The notes below the pieces were generated by a model, which did not search any database, was not told where the DNA came from, and saw only the letters and a list, made by a program, of their open reading frames with translations. Below are positions 24,713 through 32,731 of a stretch of 64,000 nucleotides of DNA, piece by piece. A program made the translations under genes and the position numbers. Origin of the DNA: Methylocystis sp. H62 (GTDB lineage Bacteria; Pseudomonadota; Alphaproteobacteria; Rhizobiales; Beijerinckiaceae); assembly GCF_015709515.1 (NCBI RefSeq), contig NZ_JADNQZ010000054.1:1-64000 (forward strand), written 5' to 3'. Each line of letters begins with the position of its first letter. The stretch's first letter is position 1.

Positions 24713-25566
24713 GATTGGACCGCGATATTGTCGATGAGCCGCGTCGCGCCGAGCTTCGCCGCCGCCAGCAGACGAATGGGACCATCCGCGAGCGAGGCGA
24801 CCGGAGCGAGCGTCTCGGCATGGCGCGCTTCGAGATAGTCCACCTCGAATCCCCGCTCGGTAAGCGCGGCGCCCGCGCCTGCCGTCGCCGCGCCGATGTT
24901 CTCGCCAGCAAGGATCTGATGCGCCGCTTCTCTCAGCGCGCCGTGCAATTGCTTTGCGCGTTCACGGTCCTCGCGTGAAAGATAGACGTTGCGCGAAGAC
25001 ATGGCGAGGCCGTCGGCCTCGCGCAAAGTCGGCGCGCCGAGAATTTCGGTCCCGATGTCGAGATCGCGCGCGAGACGCTTGATCACGAGGAGCTGCTGGT
25101 AGTCCTTCTCGCCGAAGACCGCGACGTCGGCCTGCGCCTGATTGAGGAGCTTCGTCACCACCGTCGCGACGCCGGAAAAATGCGTCGGCCGAAATCGATC
25201 TTCGAGGTCGGCGGTCGCCGGCCCCTCGAGCACGACTTTCGTCGAAAAGCCGGGGGGATAGATCTCGTCGACGGACGGCGCGAAGACGAGATCCGCGGCG
25301 ACGCTGCAAAGCTTCTCGACATCCGCCGCAAGCGTGCGCGGATAGCGCGCGAAATCTTCGTTCGGGCCGAACTGCGCCGGATTGACGAAAATCGTGACGA
25401 CGACGCGGTCCGCCGCTCGACGCGCTGCGTCCACGAGCGACAGATGGCCGGCGTGGAGCGCGCCCATGGTCGGCACGAGGCCGATGCGCTCGCCGGCGGC
25501 GCGGCGCGCGCGCACATAGCGGCGCAGTTCGTCGACCGCGCCGACGATCGGCGTTTTTGCATTCAT
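24709..25566 (-). CDS. panC: Pantothenate synthetase
   Basis: PanC condenses pantoate and beta-alanine with ATP to form pantothenate in coenzyme A synthesis. The 285-residue product has the nucleotidyl-transferase HxGH motif in MGALHAGHLSLVD, VTIFVNPAQFGPNEDF, FGEKDYQQL and LAMSSRNVYLS, all typical. It overlaps both the upstream cyclotransferase gene and the downstream acyP by 4 nt. Confidence 0.95.
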   Translation of the reverse strand: MNAKTPIVGAVDELRRYVRARRAAGERIGLVPTMGALHAGHLSLVDAARRAADRVVVTIFVNPAQFGPNEDFARYPRTLAADVEKLCSVAADLVFAPSVDEIYPPGFSTKVVLEGPATADLEDRFRPTHFSGVATVVTKLLNQAQADVAVFGEKDYQQLLVIKRLARDLDIGTEILGAPTLREADGLAMSSRNVYLSREDRERAKQLHGALREAAHQILAGENIGAATAGAGAALTERGFEVDYLEARHAETLAPVASLADGPIRLLAAAKLGATRLIDNIAVQS

Positions 25567-26015
25567 GATCGTCGCCCTGATTGCGGAGCGGAAAGCAAGC
25601 TCGATAGATAGTCGACATACGGGCCCGGCAGCCCTTGCGCGCGCGCCGCGGCGATGACCGCCTCGAAGTAGCCGCGGGGCGCCGCGCCAAGATCGGGCCG
25701 CGCGCCGACATAGGTCAGCGCGAGAACCGAGCCGACCGGTTCGCGCAGAATCGGCAAATTTTTCTTGGCGTAAAGACCACGGGCGACGTCTTCATAGCGA
25801 TCGAGCGACGCCACGTCGCCGACCGCGACGTCCCACAGCACGCCGTGAACGCTCGTGCGGCGGTCCGGCGCGACGCTGACAAAGCCCGAAGGCATCAGAA
25901 TCGTCCTGTAGCCCGCAAGCCGTCCGCGACCGAGCCGCCGGGAGCGGGGGCAGCGACCCGCCATGGCGGCGGCGTCCATGTTGGAGCCATAGGCGAAGTA
26001 GAGGGGCACGCGCAA
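25563..26015 (-). CDS. Gamma-glutamylcyclotransferase family protein (AIG2-like)
   Basis: The 150-residue product has the FAYGSNMD substrate loop, GYRTILMPSGFVSVAPD, VHGVLWDV and SLDRYEDV. The acidic catalytic residue lies in the last, as in the AIG2/GGCT fold. Family members release 5-oxoproline from gamma-glutamyl compounds. That product is the substrate of the PxpABC enzyme encoded 6 kb away, so a functional link is possible. It is the first gene of the panC-acyP-aroE operon. Confidence 0.85.
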   Translation of the reverse strand: MRVPLYFAYGSNMDAAAMAGRCPRSRRLGRGRLAGYRTILMPSGFVSVAPDRRTSVHGVLWDVAVGDVASLDRYEDVARGLYAKKNLPILREPVGSVLALTYVGARPDLGAAPRGYFEAVIAAARAQGLPGPYVDYLSSLLSAPQSGRRS

Positions 26016-26061
26016 ATCCGGGTCGCGAAAAACACGACGCGTGCTATATCACGACGAACGC

Positions 26062-26151
26062 GGAAGGGTGGCCGAGTGGTTTAAGGCACCGGTCTTGAAA
26101 ACCGGCGTGGGGGCGACTCCACCGTGGGTTCGAATCCCACCCCTTCCGCCA
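26062..26151 (+). tRNA. tRNA-Ser (anticodon TGA)
   Basis: A 90-nt class II tRNA begins GGAAGGG and ends CCCTTCC-G-CCA with a fully paired acceptor stem and encoded CCA. The anticodon stem CCGGT/ACCGG holds the loop CTTGAAA with TGA at 34-36. The long variable arm (GTGGGGGCGACTCCAC) and T-arm GTGGGTTCGAATCCCAC are intact. A cargo operon starts just downstream, a common place for integration. Confidence 0.97.
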
Positions 26152-26323
26152 GTTCAGAACTGAAGTAGCGCGCCGCCGGTAGCCGGTTTACACCTGTGTA
26201 CGCAGTAGCGAGGCAGTACAACGCGTTCGTATCGCTCCCGGTAATGGCGACTTGGTGGTCTTCCCGGACGTTGGTCGTTTCTAATTGCAGTCGTTCCCTT
26301 CTGCACGAACCAAAGCGCTTCGT

Positions 26324-26347
26324 TGACACATCATATATGATGTGTCA
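26324..26347. promoter_or_regulatory. Perfect 24-bp palindrome, likely XRE autoregulatory operator
   Basis: TGACACATCATA is followed immediately by its exact reverse complement. The palindrome overlaps a TTGACA hexamer (26323-26328) and ends 10 bp before the preferred start codon at 26358. Such a site is what an XRE repressor encoded by the next gene would bind to shut off its own operon. Confidence 0.75.
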
Positions 26348-26357
26348 TCTGATCGCG

Positions 26358-27668
26358 ATGGTGAATTCGTCTCTTATCACGAATGAGCGGCAGGAGCGGG
26401 AAGTTAGCGCGCTGATCGACCAGATCAGCCAAGCCCTGTCGTCCGATCAAGTTCTACAGCAAATTGTCGATGGCCTCCCGCCGGAGGTGCTGGATGGCGT
26501 CCGGCGTTCCTTGATAGCGGAGCGGCAAGAACTCATCGAGAGTCTGGAGGCGTATCGCACGGCGCAAGGCGGGGATGTGACAGCGCTCAAGGCGCGTGCT
26601 GGTAACGATCTTGGCGCATTGCTCGTCGCTGCCAGGGTAGCGAAAGGATGGAAGCAAAAGGAACTGGCTCGCCGCCTCTTTCTGCCCGAGCAACAGATTC
26701 AGCGATACGAAGCCGAGAGGTATCGGAGCATCAGCCTTTCTGGCTTACAGCGCGTCGCGCGGACGCTTGGCATTCGCCTCACAGCCCACATAGATCAACC
26801 TTTACCAGACCCGTGGCTTCCGTCCTATGAGATGCCATCGAGTGAGCTGCAAAAGGTTCTCAAGCACGCGCGAGAGAACGGCTGGCTGGACAAGGCCGAC
26901 CAGTCCGACGACAGCGGCATTAGCCAACTCCGACGCACTGTTGCCGAGCATGTCGGTGAATATGGGACGCCTTCGCTGTTGCGGACCGGATTGAACGTCC
27001 ACGATCTATCGAAGGACTGGTTTCTGCTGGCTTGGAAGGCTCAGGTCACACGGAACGCCCTGCGGCAGATTCAGCGGAAGAAGCCAAGATTCCGGCCTCT
27101 CAATATGTCTTGGCTTAGCCAACTTGTTAAGCTGAGTGCCTTTGATGATGGTCCTGCACGGGCCAAAGAAATGCTTGCTGAGCAGGGCATAATTCTGGTC
27201 ATAGAATCCCAGATTTCGGGAATGCGGGTCGATGGTGCCGCATTTTTGATAGGTGAGCACCCGGTCATCGGCCTCACGCTGCGGCTCGATGCGATCGACA
27301 ACTTCTGGTTCACCCTCATGCACGAGTTGGGTCATGTCATTCTGCACTATCGCACAGGATTGGCTTCGGGATTTTTTGACGATTTTGAGCACATTGAGAT
27401 CGACGAAATAGAAGAAGAGGCAAACCGTTTCGCACAGAATATGCTCATTCCTGAGGCGGTCTGGACAAGGTCGCCTGCACGGATAGCAAAGACTGTTGAG
27501 CCGATTGAGCGGCTGGCAAAGCAATTGGAAATCTCTCCGGCTATCATATTTGGGCGGCTTCGGAAGGAACGTGAGAACTACAAGATCTTCTCTGACAAGA
27601 TTGGCCGGGGTCGCGTTCGCAAGCACCTTCTCGCCAGGACGAATGAGGTGAACGATGAGCCGGTTTGA
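26358..27668 (+). CDS. XRE-family regulator fused to ImmA/IrrE-type metallopeptidase
   Basis: From the ATG at 26358 the protein has 436 residues. A charged helical N-terminus is followed by an XRE helix-turn-helix (about 85-142: LGALLVAARVAKGWKQKELA, LPEQQIQRYEAE). A linker of about 170 residues leads to a zinc-peptidase domain with LMHELGHVILH (H322, E323, H326) and EIEEEANRFAQNMLIP, as in ImmA/IrrE proteases that cleave repressors. In-frame ATGs at 26337 and 26340 lie inside the palindrome and are less likely. Regulator-protease fusions of this type control mobile-element or toxin-antitoxin genes. The next gene overlaps by 14 nt. Confidence 0.82.
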   Translation: MVNSSLITNERQEREVSALIDQISQALSSDQVLQQIVDGLPPEVLDGVRRSLIAERQELIESLEAYRTAQGGDVTALKARAGNDLGALLVAARVAKGWKQKELARRLFLPEQQIQRYEAERYRSISLSGLQRVARTLGIRLTAHIDQPLPDPWLPSYEMPSSELQKVLKHARENGWLDKADQSDDSGISQLRRTVAEHVGEYGTPSLLRTGLNVHDLSKDWFLLAWKAQVTRNALRQIQRKKPRFRPLNMSWLSQLVKLSAFDDGPARAKEMLAEQGIILVIESQISGMRVDGAAFLIGEHPVIGLTLRLDAIDNFWFTLMHELGHVILHYRTGLASGFFDDFEHIEIDEIEEEANRFAQNMLIPEAVWTRSPARIAKTVEPIERLAKQLEISPAIIFGRLRKERENYKIFSDKIGRGRVRKHLLARTNEVNDEPV

Positions 27669-28794
27669 TAGGTTTCTGTATTGCAGCGCCCTACGGATGA
27701 AGGCCGGGGAATTGGAGGGCGTCCGCCAGTTGGCCGCCGATGTGGCTGACAGTGTTTTGCCGCGCTTTATCGTTCCGCCAAAGAAAGAGCGGAATGACGC
27801 GGAGCCGCTGCTGATTGAATTGGAAGAGATGCCGGACATCAGCGTGGCGCTTTCGGCGCACTGGCGTGATCGTCCCGCCCTCATCGACACAACCTACATC
27901 ATTGATGAATATGGTCGGGATAGCCTTGCGGGTTGGTTGCCCAATATGTTCAAGCGCGCTTGGGCAGCCGATGTTCACGCTATTCCAGTTGCACAGATTT
28001 CGGACTTGGGTGACACCGAAATTCCTGCGTTCAAAGCAGCGGTTCCCGATCAAGGGCCGTTGAAATTCGCTATCTGCGTTTCGTCTGACGAGATGGTCGG
28101 GTCGACGCTGAGCTCAACAATCCTTCATATCTTGAATGCGCTGGGCTTGAGTGCGGCCGATTGTGCGGTCTTGGCGGATTTCAGCGGAGCCGAATTGTCG
28201 AACCCGTCCGTCGTCGCGCCGATCATCAGCGATGCCTTGCAGACCCTGCAGGAAATCGGGCCGTGGCGACATGTCATTTTTCAGGGGACGCACTACCCGG
28301 AGGTCAACCCAGCAAAGGATGGCAATGTTGAAATATGGCCCAGAAATGAATGGTTAGCGTGGCAAGAGGCCGTCCATTTTGATCCGTCCACCGCTGAATA
28401 TATGATCTTCGGTGACTATGCTGCGGACTGTGCGAAGATGAGCTTTGGGGGAGCTAGCGTTCCCGCAATTCGCCATCTTCGTTATACCACGTCCGGCGCT
28501 TGGCGGGTTCAGCGCGCGGTGAAGGAAGGCTCCGACAAGCAGCGCATGCGCGCAGTCTGTAAAGCCATTTGCGATAGCGGTGATTTTGCGGGCGATGGCT
28601 TCTCCAATGCTGATGCCTTCATCGCAAGGGTGGCGAATGATCCTGCTGCGGGGCCGGGCAACTCGACGACATGGCGACAGCTCAACACCACGCATCATAT
28701 CACTCAAGTGGTGAGCGATATTGCCAAGGTGCGCGGCATTTCGATCAAAAAAGCTCCGGCGTCGGAAGAGGTGCAGTTCAGCCTGATTGATTGA
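27655..28794 (+). CDS. Beta-family protein (Beta protein, PF14350-like)
   Basis: The 379-residue product resembles the Beta-protein family: an N-terminal Y-C-x-A-L-R-x-K-x-G-E-x-x-G pattern (YCSALRMKAGELEGV), a TIM-barrel-like alternation of strands and helices with PALIDTTYI, KFAICVSSDE, CAVLADFSGA and HVIFQGTHYP, and C-terminal YMIFGDYAADCAK and RHLRYTT. Biochemical function is unknown. These proteins are frequent in accessory and defence-like loci, often with XRE regulators. The 14-nt overlap with the XRE-ImmA gene indicates a coupled pair, so a toxin-antitoxin or anti-phage role is a fair hypothesis, not shown by sequence. Confidence 0.7.
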   Translation: MSRFDRFLYCSALRMKAGELEGVRQLAADVADSVLPRFIVPPKKERNDAEPLLIELEEMPDISVALSAHWRDRPALIDTTYIIDEYGRDSLAGWLPNMFKRAWAADVHAIPVAQISDLGDTEIPAFKAAVPDQGPLKFAICVSSDEMVGSTLSSTILHILNALGLSAADCAVLADFSGAELSNPSVVAPIISDALQTLQEIGPWRHVIFQGTHYPEVNPAKDGNVEIWPRNEWLAWQEAVHFDPSTAEYMIFGDYAADCAKMSFGGASVPAIRHLRYTTSGAWRVQRAVKEGSDKQRMRAVCKAICDSGDFAGDGFSNADAFIARVANDPAAGPGNSTTWRQLNTTHHITQVVSDIAKVRGISIKKAPASEEVQFSLID

Positions 28795-28897
28795 GTGCGA
28801 GCCCGACATCTAAGCCGCACTTTCTTATAGTAGTTTATAGCGTAGACATCGTTCTCATCTTCATCGCTCTTAACCCGCCACGCGCGCAGCGCCGACG

Positions 28898-29413
28898 CTA
28901 CTTCAAGACGGCGCAGGCGACGCGCGCGCCGGCGCCGCCAATCGGCTGCGACATGTGGTCGTCGGGGCTTGCATGCACCACGATCGCCGATCCGTCCGCG
29001 TCCAGAAGATTGGTTTTACCGCCGCTCAAGGACACGCCCTCAACGAACATTTCCGCCTGCGCGGCGCCATCGGAATATGCATAGACATTCGGCAGATCCG
29101 CTGGGTGCGGCCCCTTGGGATTGAGGAACCCATGTTCGGCATTTGACGGATTGATATGGCCCTTCGAGTGCATGAATTTTTCGATGTCGGAACAGTCGCC
29201 AACTTCGTGCAGATGGACGCCATGCCAGCCCGGCGCGAGCGCGCCCGGCCGCAGCATGACGCGAAGAACGACCCCATGCGGCCCCTGTTTGGCTTCGATG
29301 GAGCCGATCCCCTTCCCTTTGTTGTCGACGACGTCGGCGGTTCGCTCCTCCGCGCGTGCAAAGCCGCTCATGAGCGCGATTGAAACTAAGGCGAGGACAA
29401 GTTTGTCGAACAT
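28898..29413 (-). CDS. sodC: Cu,Zn superoxide dismutase, periplasmic
   Basis: SodC converts superoxide to peroxide and oxygen in the periplasm. The 171-residue precursor has a signal peptide (about 1-21, ending GFARAEE). It shows the copper ligands in GVHLHEVGDC, the bridging and zinc ligands in SKGHINPSNAEHG, and the C-terminal VVHASPDDHMSQPIGGAGARVACAVLK pattern with the conserved disulphide cysteines. It marks the return to ordinary chromosome after the tRNA-Ser island. Confidence 0.95.
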   Translation of the reverse strand: MFDKLVLALVSIALMSGFARAEERTADVVDNKGKGIGSIEAKQGPHGVVLRVMLRPGALAPGWHGVHLHEVGDCSDIEKFMHSKGHINPSNAEHGFLNPKGPHPADLPNVYAYSDGAAQAEMFVEGVSLSGGKTNLLDADGSAIVVHASPDDHMSQPIGGAGARVACAVLK

Positions 29414-29538
29414 GTTTCTCTCTCACGTCTTTGGAACCGGCGGTCGTCGCGGCGTCGCAGGATATTACGCGCGCCAGCACAGTTCCAGGCTCTCCGACCA
29501 CTGTTGTTTAAGTTCGACTGGATAAAGAGTGAATGCGG

Positions 29539-30480
29539 TCAAAGCGAATATAGATCCAGCGCCCCCGACAGACGCGTGCGATATTGTTCGAGCCGAGCTT
29601 TGTCCTTTTCCGCAGCGGCCCGCTCGACATAGGGCGCGTAATTGATGAGGTTGATCGCCTTGATGATCGGGGCCATTTCGCGGACCTTATCCTCCTTCAG
29701 CCCATAGCCGATGAGAAATTCCTGCTTGGCGTCGACCGAGAGATCATGAAGCGCCATCGATAGATCCCAGTAAGGCGCGACGTTGGAGGCGCAGCATTCC
29801 CAGTCGATCACGGCCGTGATCGCGCCGGACTCGTCAGCGACAACATTCTTTAGCCGCATGTCGCCGTGGTTGAGAACGGGCGACGGGTCCCAGCGCTCCA
29901 TGTCGCGAACAATCGACCGTAGACGTTTAAGCTGGCCGGCGTCGAGCATATCCTGCGCATCGAGCAGGTCGACGCGCGCTTCAACTTTCAATTCGCCCTG
30001 CAGATATTCCTTCCAGGTCTCTTTGCGCGAGAGCTGATTGTCCGACCAATCAAACGTTTGGCCAAAGCCCGATGTCTTCACCGAGTGGATCAGAGCGGTC
30101 AGTCGCCCCATTTCGCGCAAAATTGTGAAGCGTTCTGGATGATGCGTCGCCTCCTGCCCCTCGACCTTCGGAAGCACCATATAAGGCATGCCGATGACGT
30201 CGGCGCCGACCTCCAGAATTTTCGCGGTCGGCACGCCAGCCTCGCTGGCCTTGGCGATCGCCCATTGCTCCTTGAGATAATCCTTTAGCTTGTCCGGGGT
30301 CGTGTTCATGCGGACGATGAAATCACCTTTGGCATGGCGGACCTCGAACACGAAATTGGTGATGCCGCCGCCGCGCGCGACAACGCGCTTTGGTTTCGAT
30401 CCGAGGTGATGCTCGATAATTTTGCCCGCATTGGATCGCGCCTTGCGCGGATCGATTGGCGCTTCTTGCGCAGCGGTCAT
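29539..30480 (-). CDS. Aminoglycoside phosphotransferase-family kinase
   Basis: The 313-residue product has the APH/choline-kinase fold: GGGITNFVFEVRHAKGDFIVRM (nucleotide loop and lysine/arginine strand), the catalytic loop LNHGDMRLKNVV and the metal-binding VIDWECC, followed by WDLSMALHDLS. It probably phosphorylates a small hydroxyl metabolite; an antibiotic role is not implied. It overlaps the HAD gene by 4 nt, so a kinase and a phosphatase are translated together. Confidence 0.85.
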   Translation of the reverse strand: MTAAQEAPIDPRKARSNAGKIIEHHLGSKPKRVVARGGGITNFVFEVRHAKGDFIVRMNTTPDKLKDYLKEQWAIAKASEAGVPTAKILEVGADVIGMPYMVLPKVEGQEATHHPERFTILREMGRLTALIHSVKTSGFGQTFDWSDNQLSRKETWKEYLQGELKVEARVDLLDAQDMLDAGQLKRLRSIVRDMERWDPSPVLNHGDMRLKNVVADESGAITAVIDWECCASNVAPYWDLSMALHDLSVDAKQEFLIGYGLKEDKVREMAPIIKAINLINYAPYVERAAAEKDKARLEQYRTRLSGALDLYSL

Positions 30481-31397
30481 TGCAGCGCCTCGCTCTCCAG
30501 CCCGCCAAGGCGAGACAGCAGTTCGCCAAGCTCCTGGGAGCTTTCAATCTTCACCGTCCGCAGCAGGCCCTTATATTCCAGATCGCGCGACCCGACATGG
30601 ACGGCAAGGCCGACGCCGGAAAGAAATGAATCCATCTGCGTGTCGCCGCAGCCAACGGAGGCCTGCAAGTCGACGCCGAGCCGCTCGGCAATGGCGCGCA
30701 CCCCGGACAATTTGTCGACGCCCTTGCGCGTCGCGAAATTCGAGCGCTTGACGTGCTGATAGGCCATCAGGCGATCCTGCGGGGCTTCGACGAGCAGAAA
30801 CATCATGCAGATGTCCTGGGCCATCAGGGAATCGCGAAGATCGTCCAGCGAGAGGCAGACGATCGACGACGCGCTCGTGTATTTTGCCTGAAGATGGGGG
30901 ATCTTCTCCCTGACAGGCGTCCAGATCGTCTCGCCGACCGTCCAGTCGCGCGTGTAGTAGAAGACAAGAAGGTCGTCGACCCCATTCGCAAGCAGCCCGC
31001 GCACGCCGGTCAGCACCTCGTCAATTTCCACTGGCTCAAGCGGAAAAGCGTCGAGCTCCTCGAAGACGATGTCTCCTGCCGCATCTTCTCTGAGATAGCC
31101 GACGACGCCGCCGTTGAGCGAGACGAGCGGCAAAGGCGCATTCGTGATCGAATACCACTCGCGTCCGAAGGTGCGGATGACGTTCAGCGGAAACCGCAGC
31201 GTGTTCAGCACAATGGGGCGGCCAAGATCATTGAGGCGCTTCAGGCCGCAAGCGACCGGATCTGGAATGATGATGCGGCCTTCAAACTCGTGCACCGCGG
31301 TACCGTCGAGGTCTGTTATGAGCGCGCCCGCTCCGGTGAAATTGGTCTCCGCCAGAAACGCCCTGAGCTCTTCGTCGATTTGCTCCCTAAGCGCCAT
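30477..31397 (-). CDS. HAD-superfamily phosphatase (Cof/type IIB-like)
   Basis: The ATG at 31397 (MALREQIDEELR) gives 306 residues. Motif I is LITDLDGTAVHEF (nucleophile Asp and acid/base Asp), and motif IV is GCGDTQMDSFLSGVGLAVHVG. A large cap domain (about 105-230) lies between motif II and the KGVDKLSGVRAIAERLG helix that carries the motif III lysine region, as in Cof-type sugar phosphatases. The substrate is unknown. Coupling with the kinase downstream suggests a shared metabolite. Confidence 0.82.
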   Translation of the reverse strand: MALREQIDEELRAFLAETNFTGAGALITDLDGTAVHEFEGRIIIPDPVACGLKRLNDLGRPIVLNTLRFPLNVIRTFGREWYSITNAPLPLVSLNGGVVGYLREDAAGDIVFEELDAFPLEPVEIDEVLTGVRGLLANGVDDLLVFYYTRDWTVGETIWTPVREKIPHLQAKYTSASSIVCLSLDDLRDSLMAQDICMMFLLVEAPQDRLMAYQHVKRSNFATRKGVDKLSGVRAIAERLGVDLQASVGCGDTQMDSFLSGVGLAVHVGSRDLEYKGLLRTVKIESSQELGELLSRLGGLESEALQ

Positions 31398-31999
31398 TCC
31401 CGTCCTCCATCCTCTGTCGCCGCTTTTCGTCCAAGCAGCGGGCTTTCGCATCGAGACCGGAGACATGGTGATCGCGCCTGCCTTAACCAGACGAAGGCCC
31501 ACAGGTCGGCGTGCGCTTGGCGGCGGACACTCTGTCCTATGTGGCGCCGATGCGCTTAAGCGACAGCCCTTGATTCCTAAAATCTTCGCACCCGATCGCG
31601 CGCGAAGATTGCGCTTGGACGGCGCGGTCGGGCGGCCTGGCCGGCGCTTGTTGCGCAATCCGTCGGGCGCCCACTTGCTGCGCCGTGACAGATCTCTCGT
31701 CGCAGTGAAGCAGCATGAACGGCGAGAGCTTTGCCGAGAGGAGTTGTCTTATATGTCCTTCATCCTTATCGAGATTTTCTGCTACGGTTCTATCCAGACG
31801 TTATTTTTGAAGCTGACTCCTTGGGCGCCGCCAGAGTTCGTTCGAATTCAGACGGGCGTGAGGAGGCGAGGAGGCCAGCATTGGAGGCTGTCATACGCTG
31901 CGTTGCGCGCAACAAAACGAAACAACCGCGCCAGAATCTCGACACAGCTGTGCGGAACTTTCGGTTTGGAACTCGCCGCTGGCTCGAAGCCGCGAGTAG
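31398..31999. other. 602-bp spacer without convincing gene
   Basis: The divergent HAD gene and response regulator gene flank this stretch. Short open frames occur, but none has a ribosome binding site with family-like sequence. The 31750-31850 part is locally AT-rich. No riboswitch, tRNA or repeat was recognised; promoters for both sides must lie here. Confidence 0.4.
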
Positions 32000-32731
32000 G
32001 TGAACTCTCCGACCTTGAACAAACCCGCATCAAGCGCGGCCGATAGGCGATGGATCCTAGTCGTCGAGGACGACGAGGATATTCGATCGCTGTTATCGAA
32101 ATATCTCAGCGACAACGGGTTCGAGGTGAGGCTTGCCCGTGACGGCGAACAGATGGACGAGGTTCTCGCAAGCGCGCGGGTCGACCTTATCGTGCTCGAC
32201 GTCAACCTTCCCGGTGAGGATGGATTTTCCATCTGCATGCGCTTGCGAAACACGGGAAGTCCGCCATTGATCATGTTGACCGCGCGCGGCGAAGACACGG
32301 ACCGTATACTTGGCATCGAACTTGGGGCGGACGATTATCTTGTCAAACCCTTCGTTCCGCGTGAACTGCTCGCGCGCATCGGGGCCGTCCTCCGGCGGAC
32401 TGCGCCGGATATTGAGTCGTCCCAGAAAATCAGCGCCTATAGCTTTTCTGGCTTCTTCCTGGACTCTTCCACACGGCGCCTGTTGGGCCCGACCGGCGTG
32501 CGGGTGATCCTCACGAGCACGGAATTCGACCTGTTGCTGACGCTCTGCCGCAATCCCGGAAAAATTTTCTCGCGCGACGAGCTGAAGGCGTCGTCCACGA
32601 CCGAGCGGAGCGTGGACATCCTGATAAGCCGGCTTCGTCAAAAGATCGAGAATGACCCGCGAGACCCGACGCTCATTCAGACGGTCCGCTCGATGGGCTA
32701 TACGTTCACGGCGAAAGTCAACGTCCAGTGA
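32000..32731 (+). CDS. OmpR/PhoB-family response regulator
   Basis: From a GTG start at 32000 the product has 243 residues. The receiver domain shows acidic pocket VVEDDED, phosphoacceptor D67 in VLDVNLPGEDG, T in MLTARGED and K in YLVKPF. The C-terminal winged helix (about 145-240) has LTSTEFDLLLTLCRNPGKIFSRDEL and VDILISRLRQKIE...TVRSMGYTF. It binds DNA after phosphorylation by the kinase encoded next, whose GTG start overlaps the stop codon by 4 nt. Confidence 0.93.
   Translation: MNSPTLNKPASSAADRRWILVVEDDEDIRSLLSKYLSDNGFEVRLARDGEQMDEVLASARVDLIVLDVNLPGEDGFSICMRLRNTGSPPLIMLTARGEDTDRILGIELGADDYLVKPFVPRELLARIGAVLRRTAPDIESSQKISAYSFSGFFLDSSTRRLLGPTGVRVILTSTEFDLLLTLCRNPGKIFSRDELKASSTTERSVDILISRLRQKIENDPRDPTLIQTVRSMGYTFTAKVNVQ

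Larger units (their letters stand above)
26152..28800. mobile_element. Probable accessory island at tRNA-Ser
   Basis: Two co-directional accessory genes lie between the 3' end of tRNA-Ser and chromosomal sodC. Their base composition is less GC-biased than the flanking chromosome, and the spacer at 26152-26357 is AT-richer. No integrase and no copy of the tRNA 3' end at the right side were found, so the mode of entry is unknown and the limits are approximate. Confidence 0.45.

Noticed and set aside
26159-28907. 10-nt inverted repeats (TGAAGTAGCG and complement) at both ends of the tRNA-Ser island
   Set aside because: They are short, one lies in the sodC stop region, and no target duplication or transposase accompanies them; likely chance.
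31114-32046. 310-codon plus-strand frame before the response regulator
   Set aside because: Its first part is antisense to the HAD gene, the rest runs out of frame into the response regulator, and no domain is recognisable.
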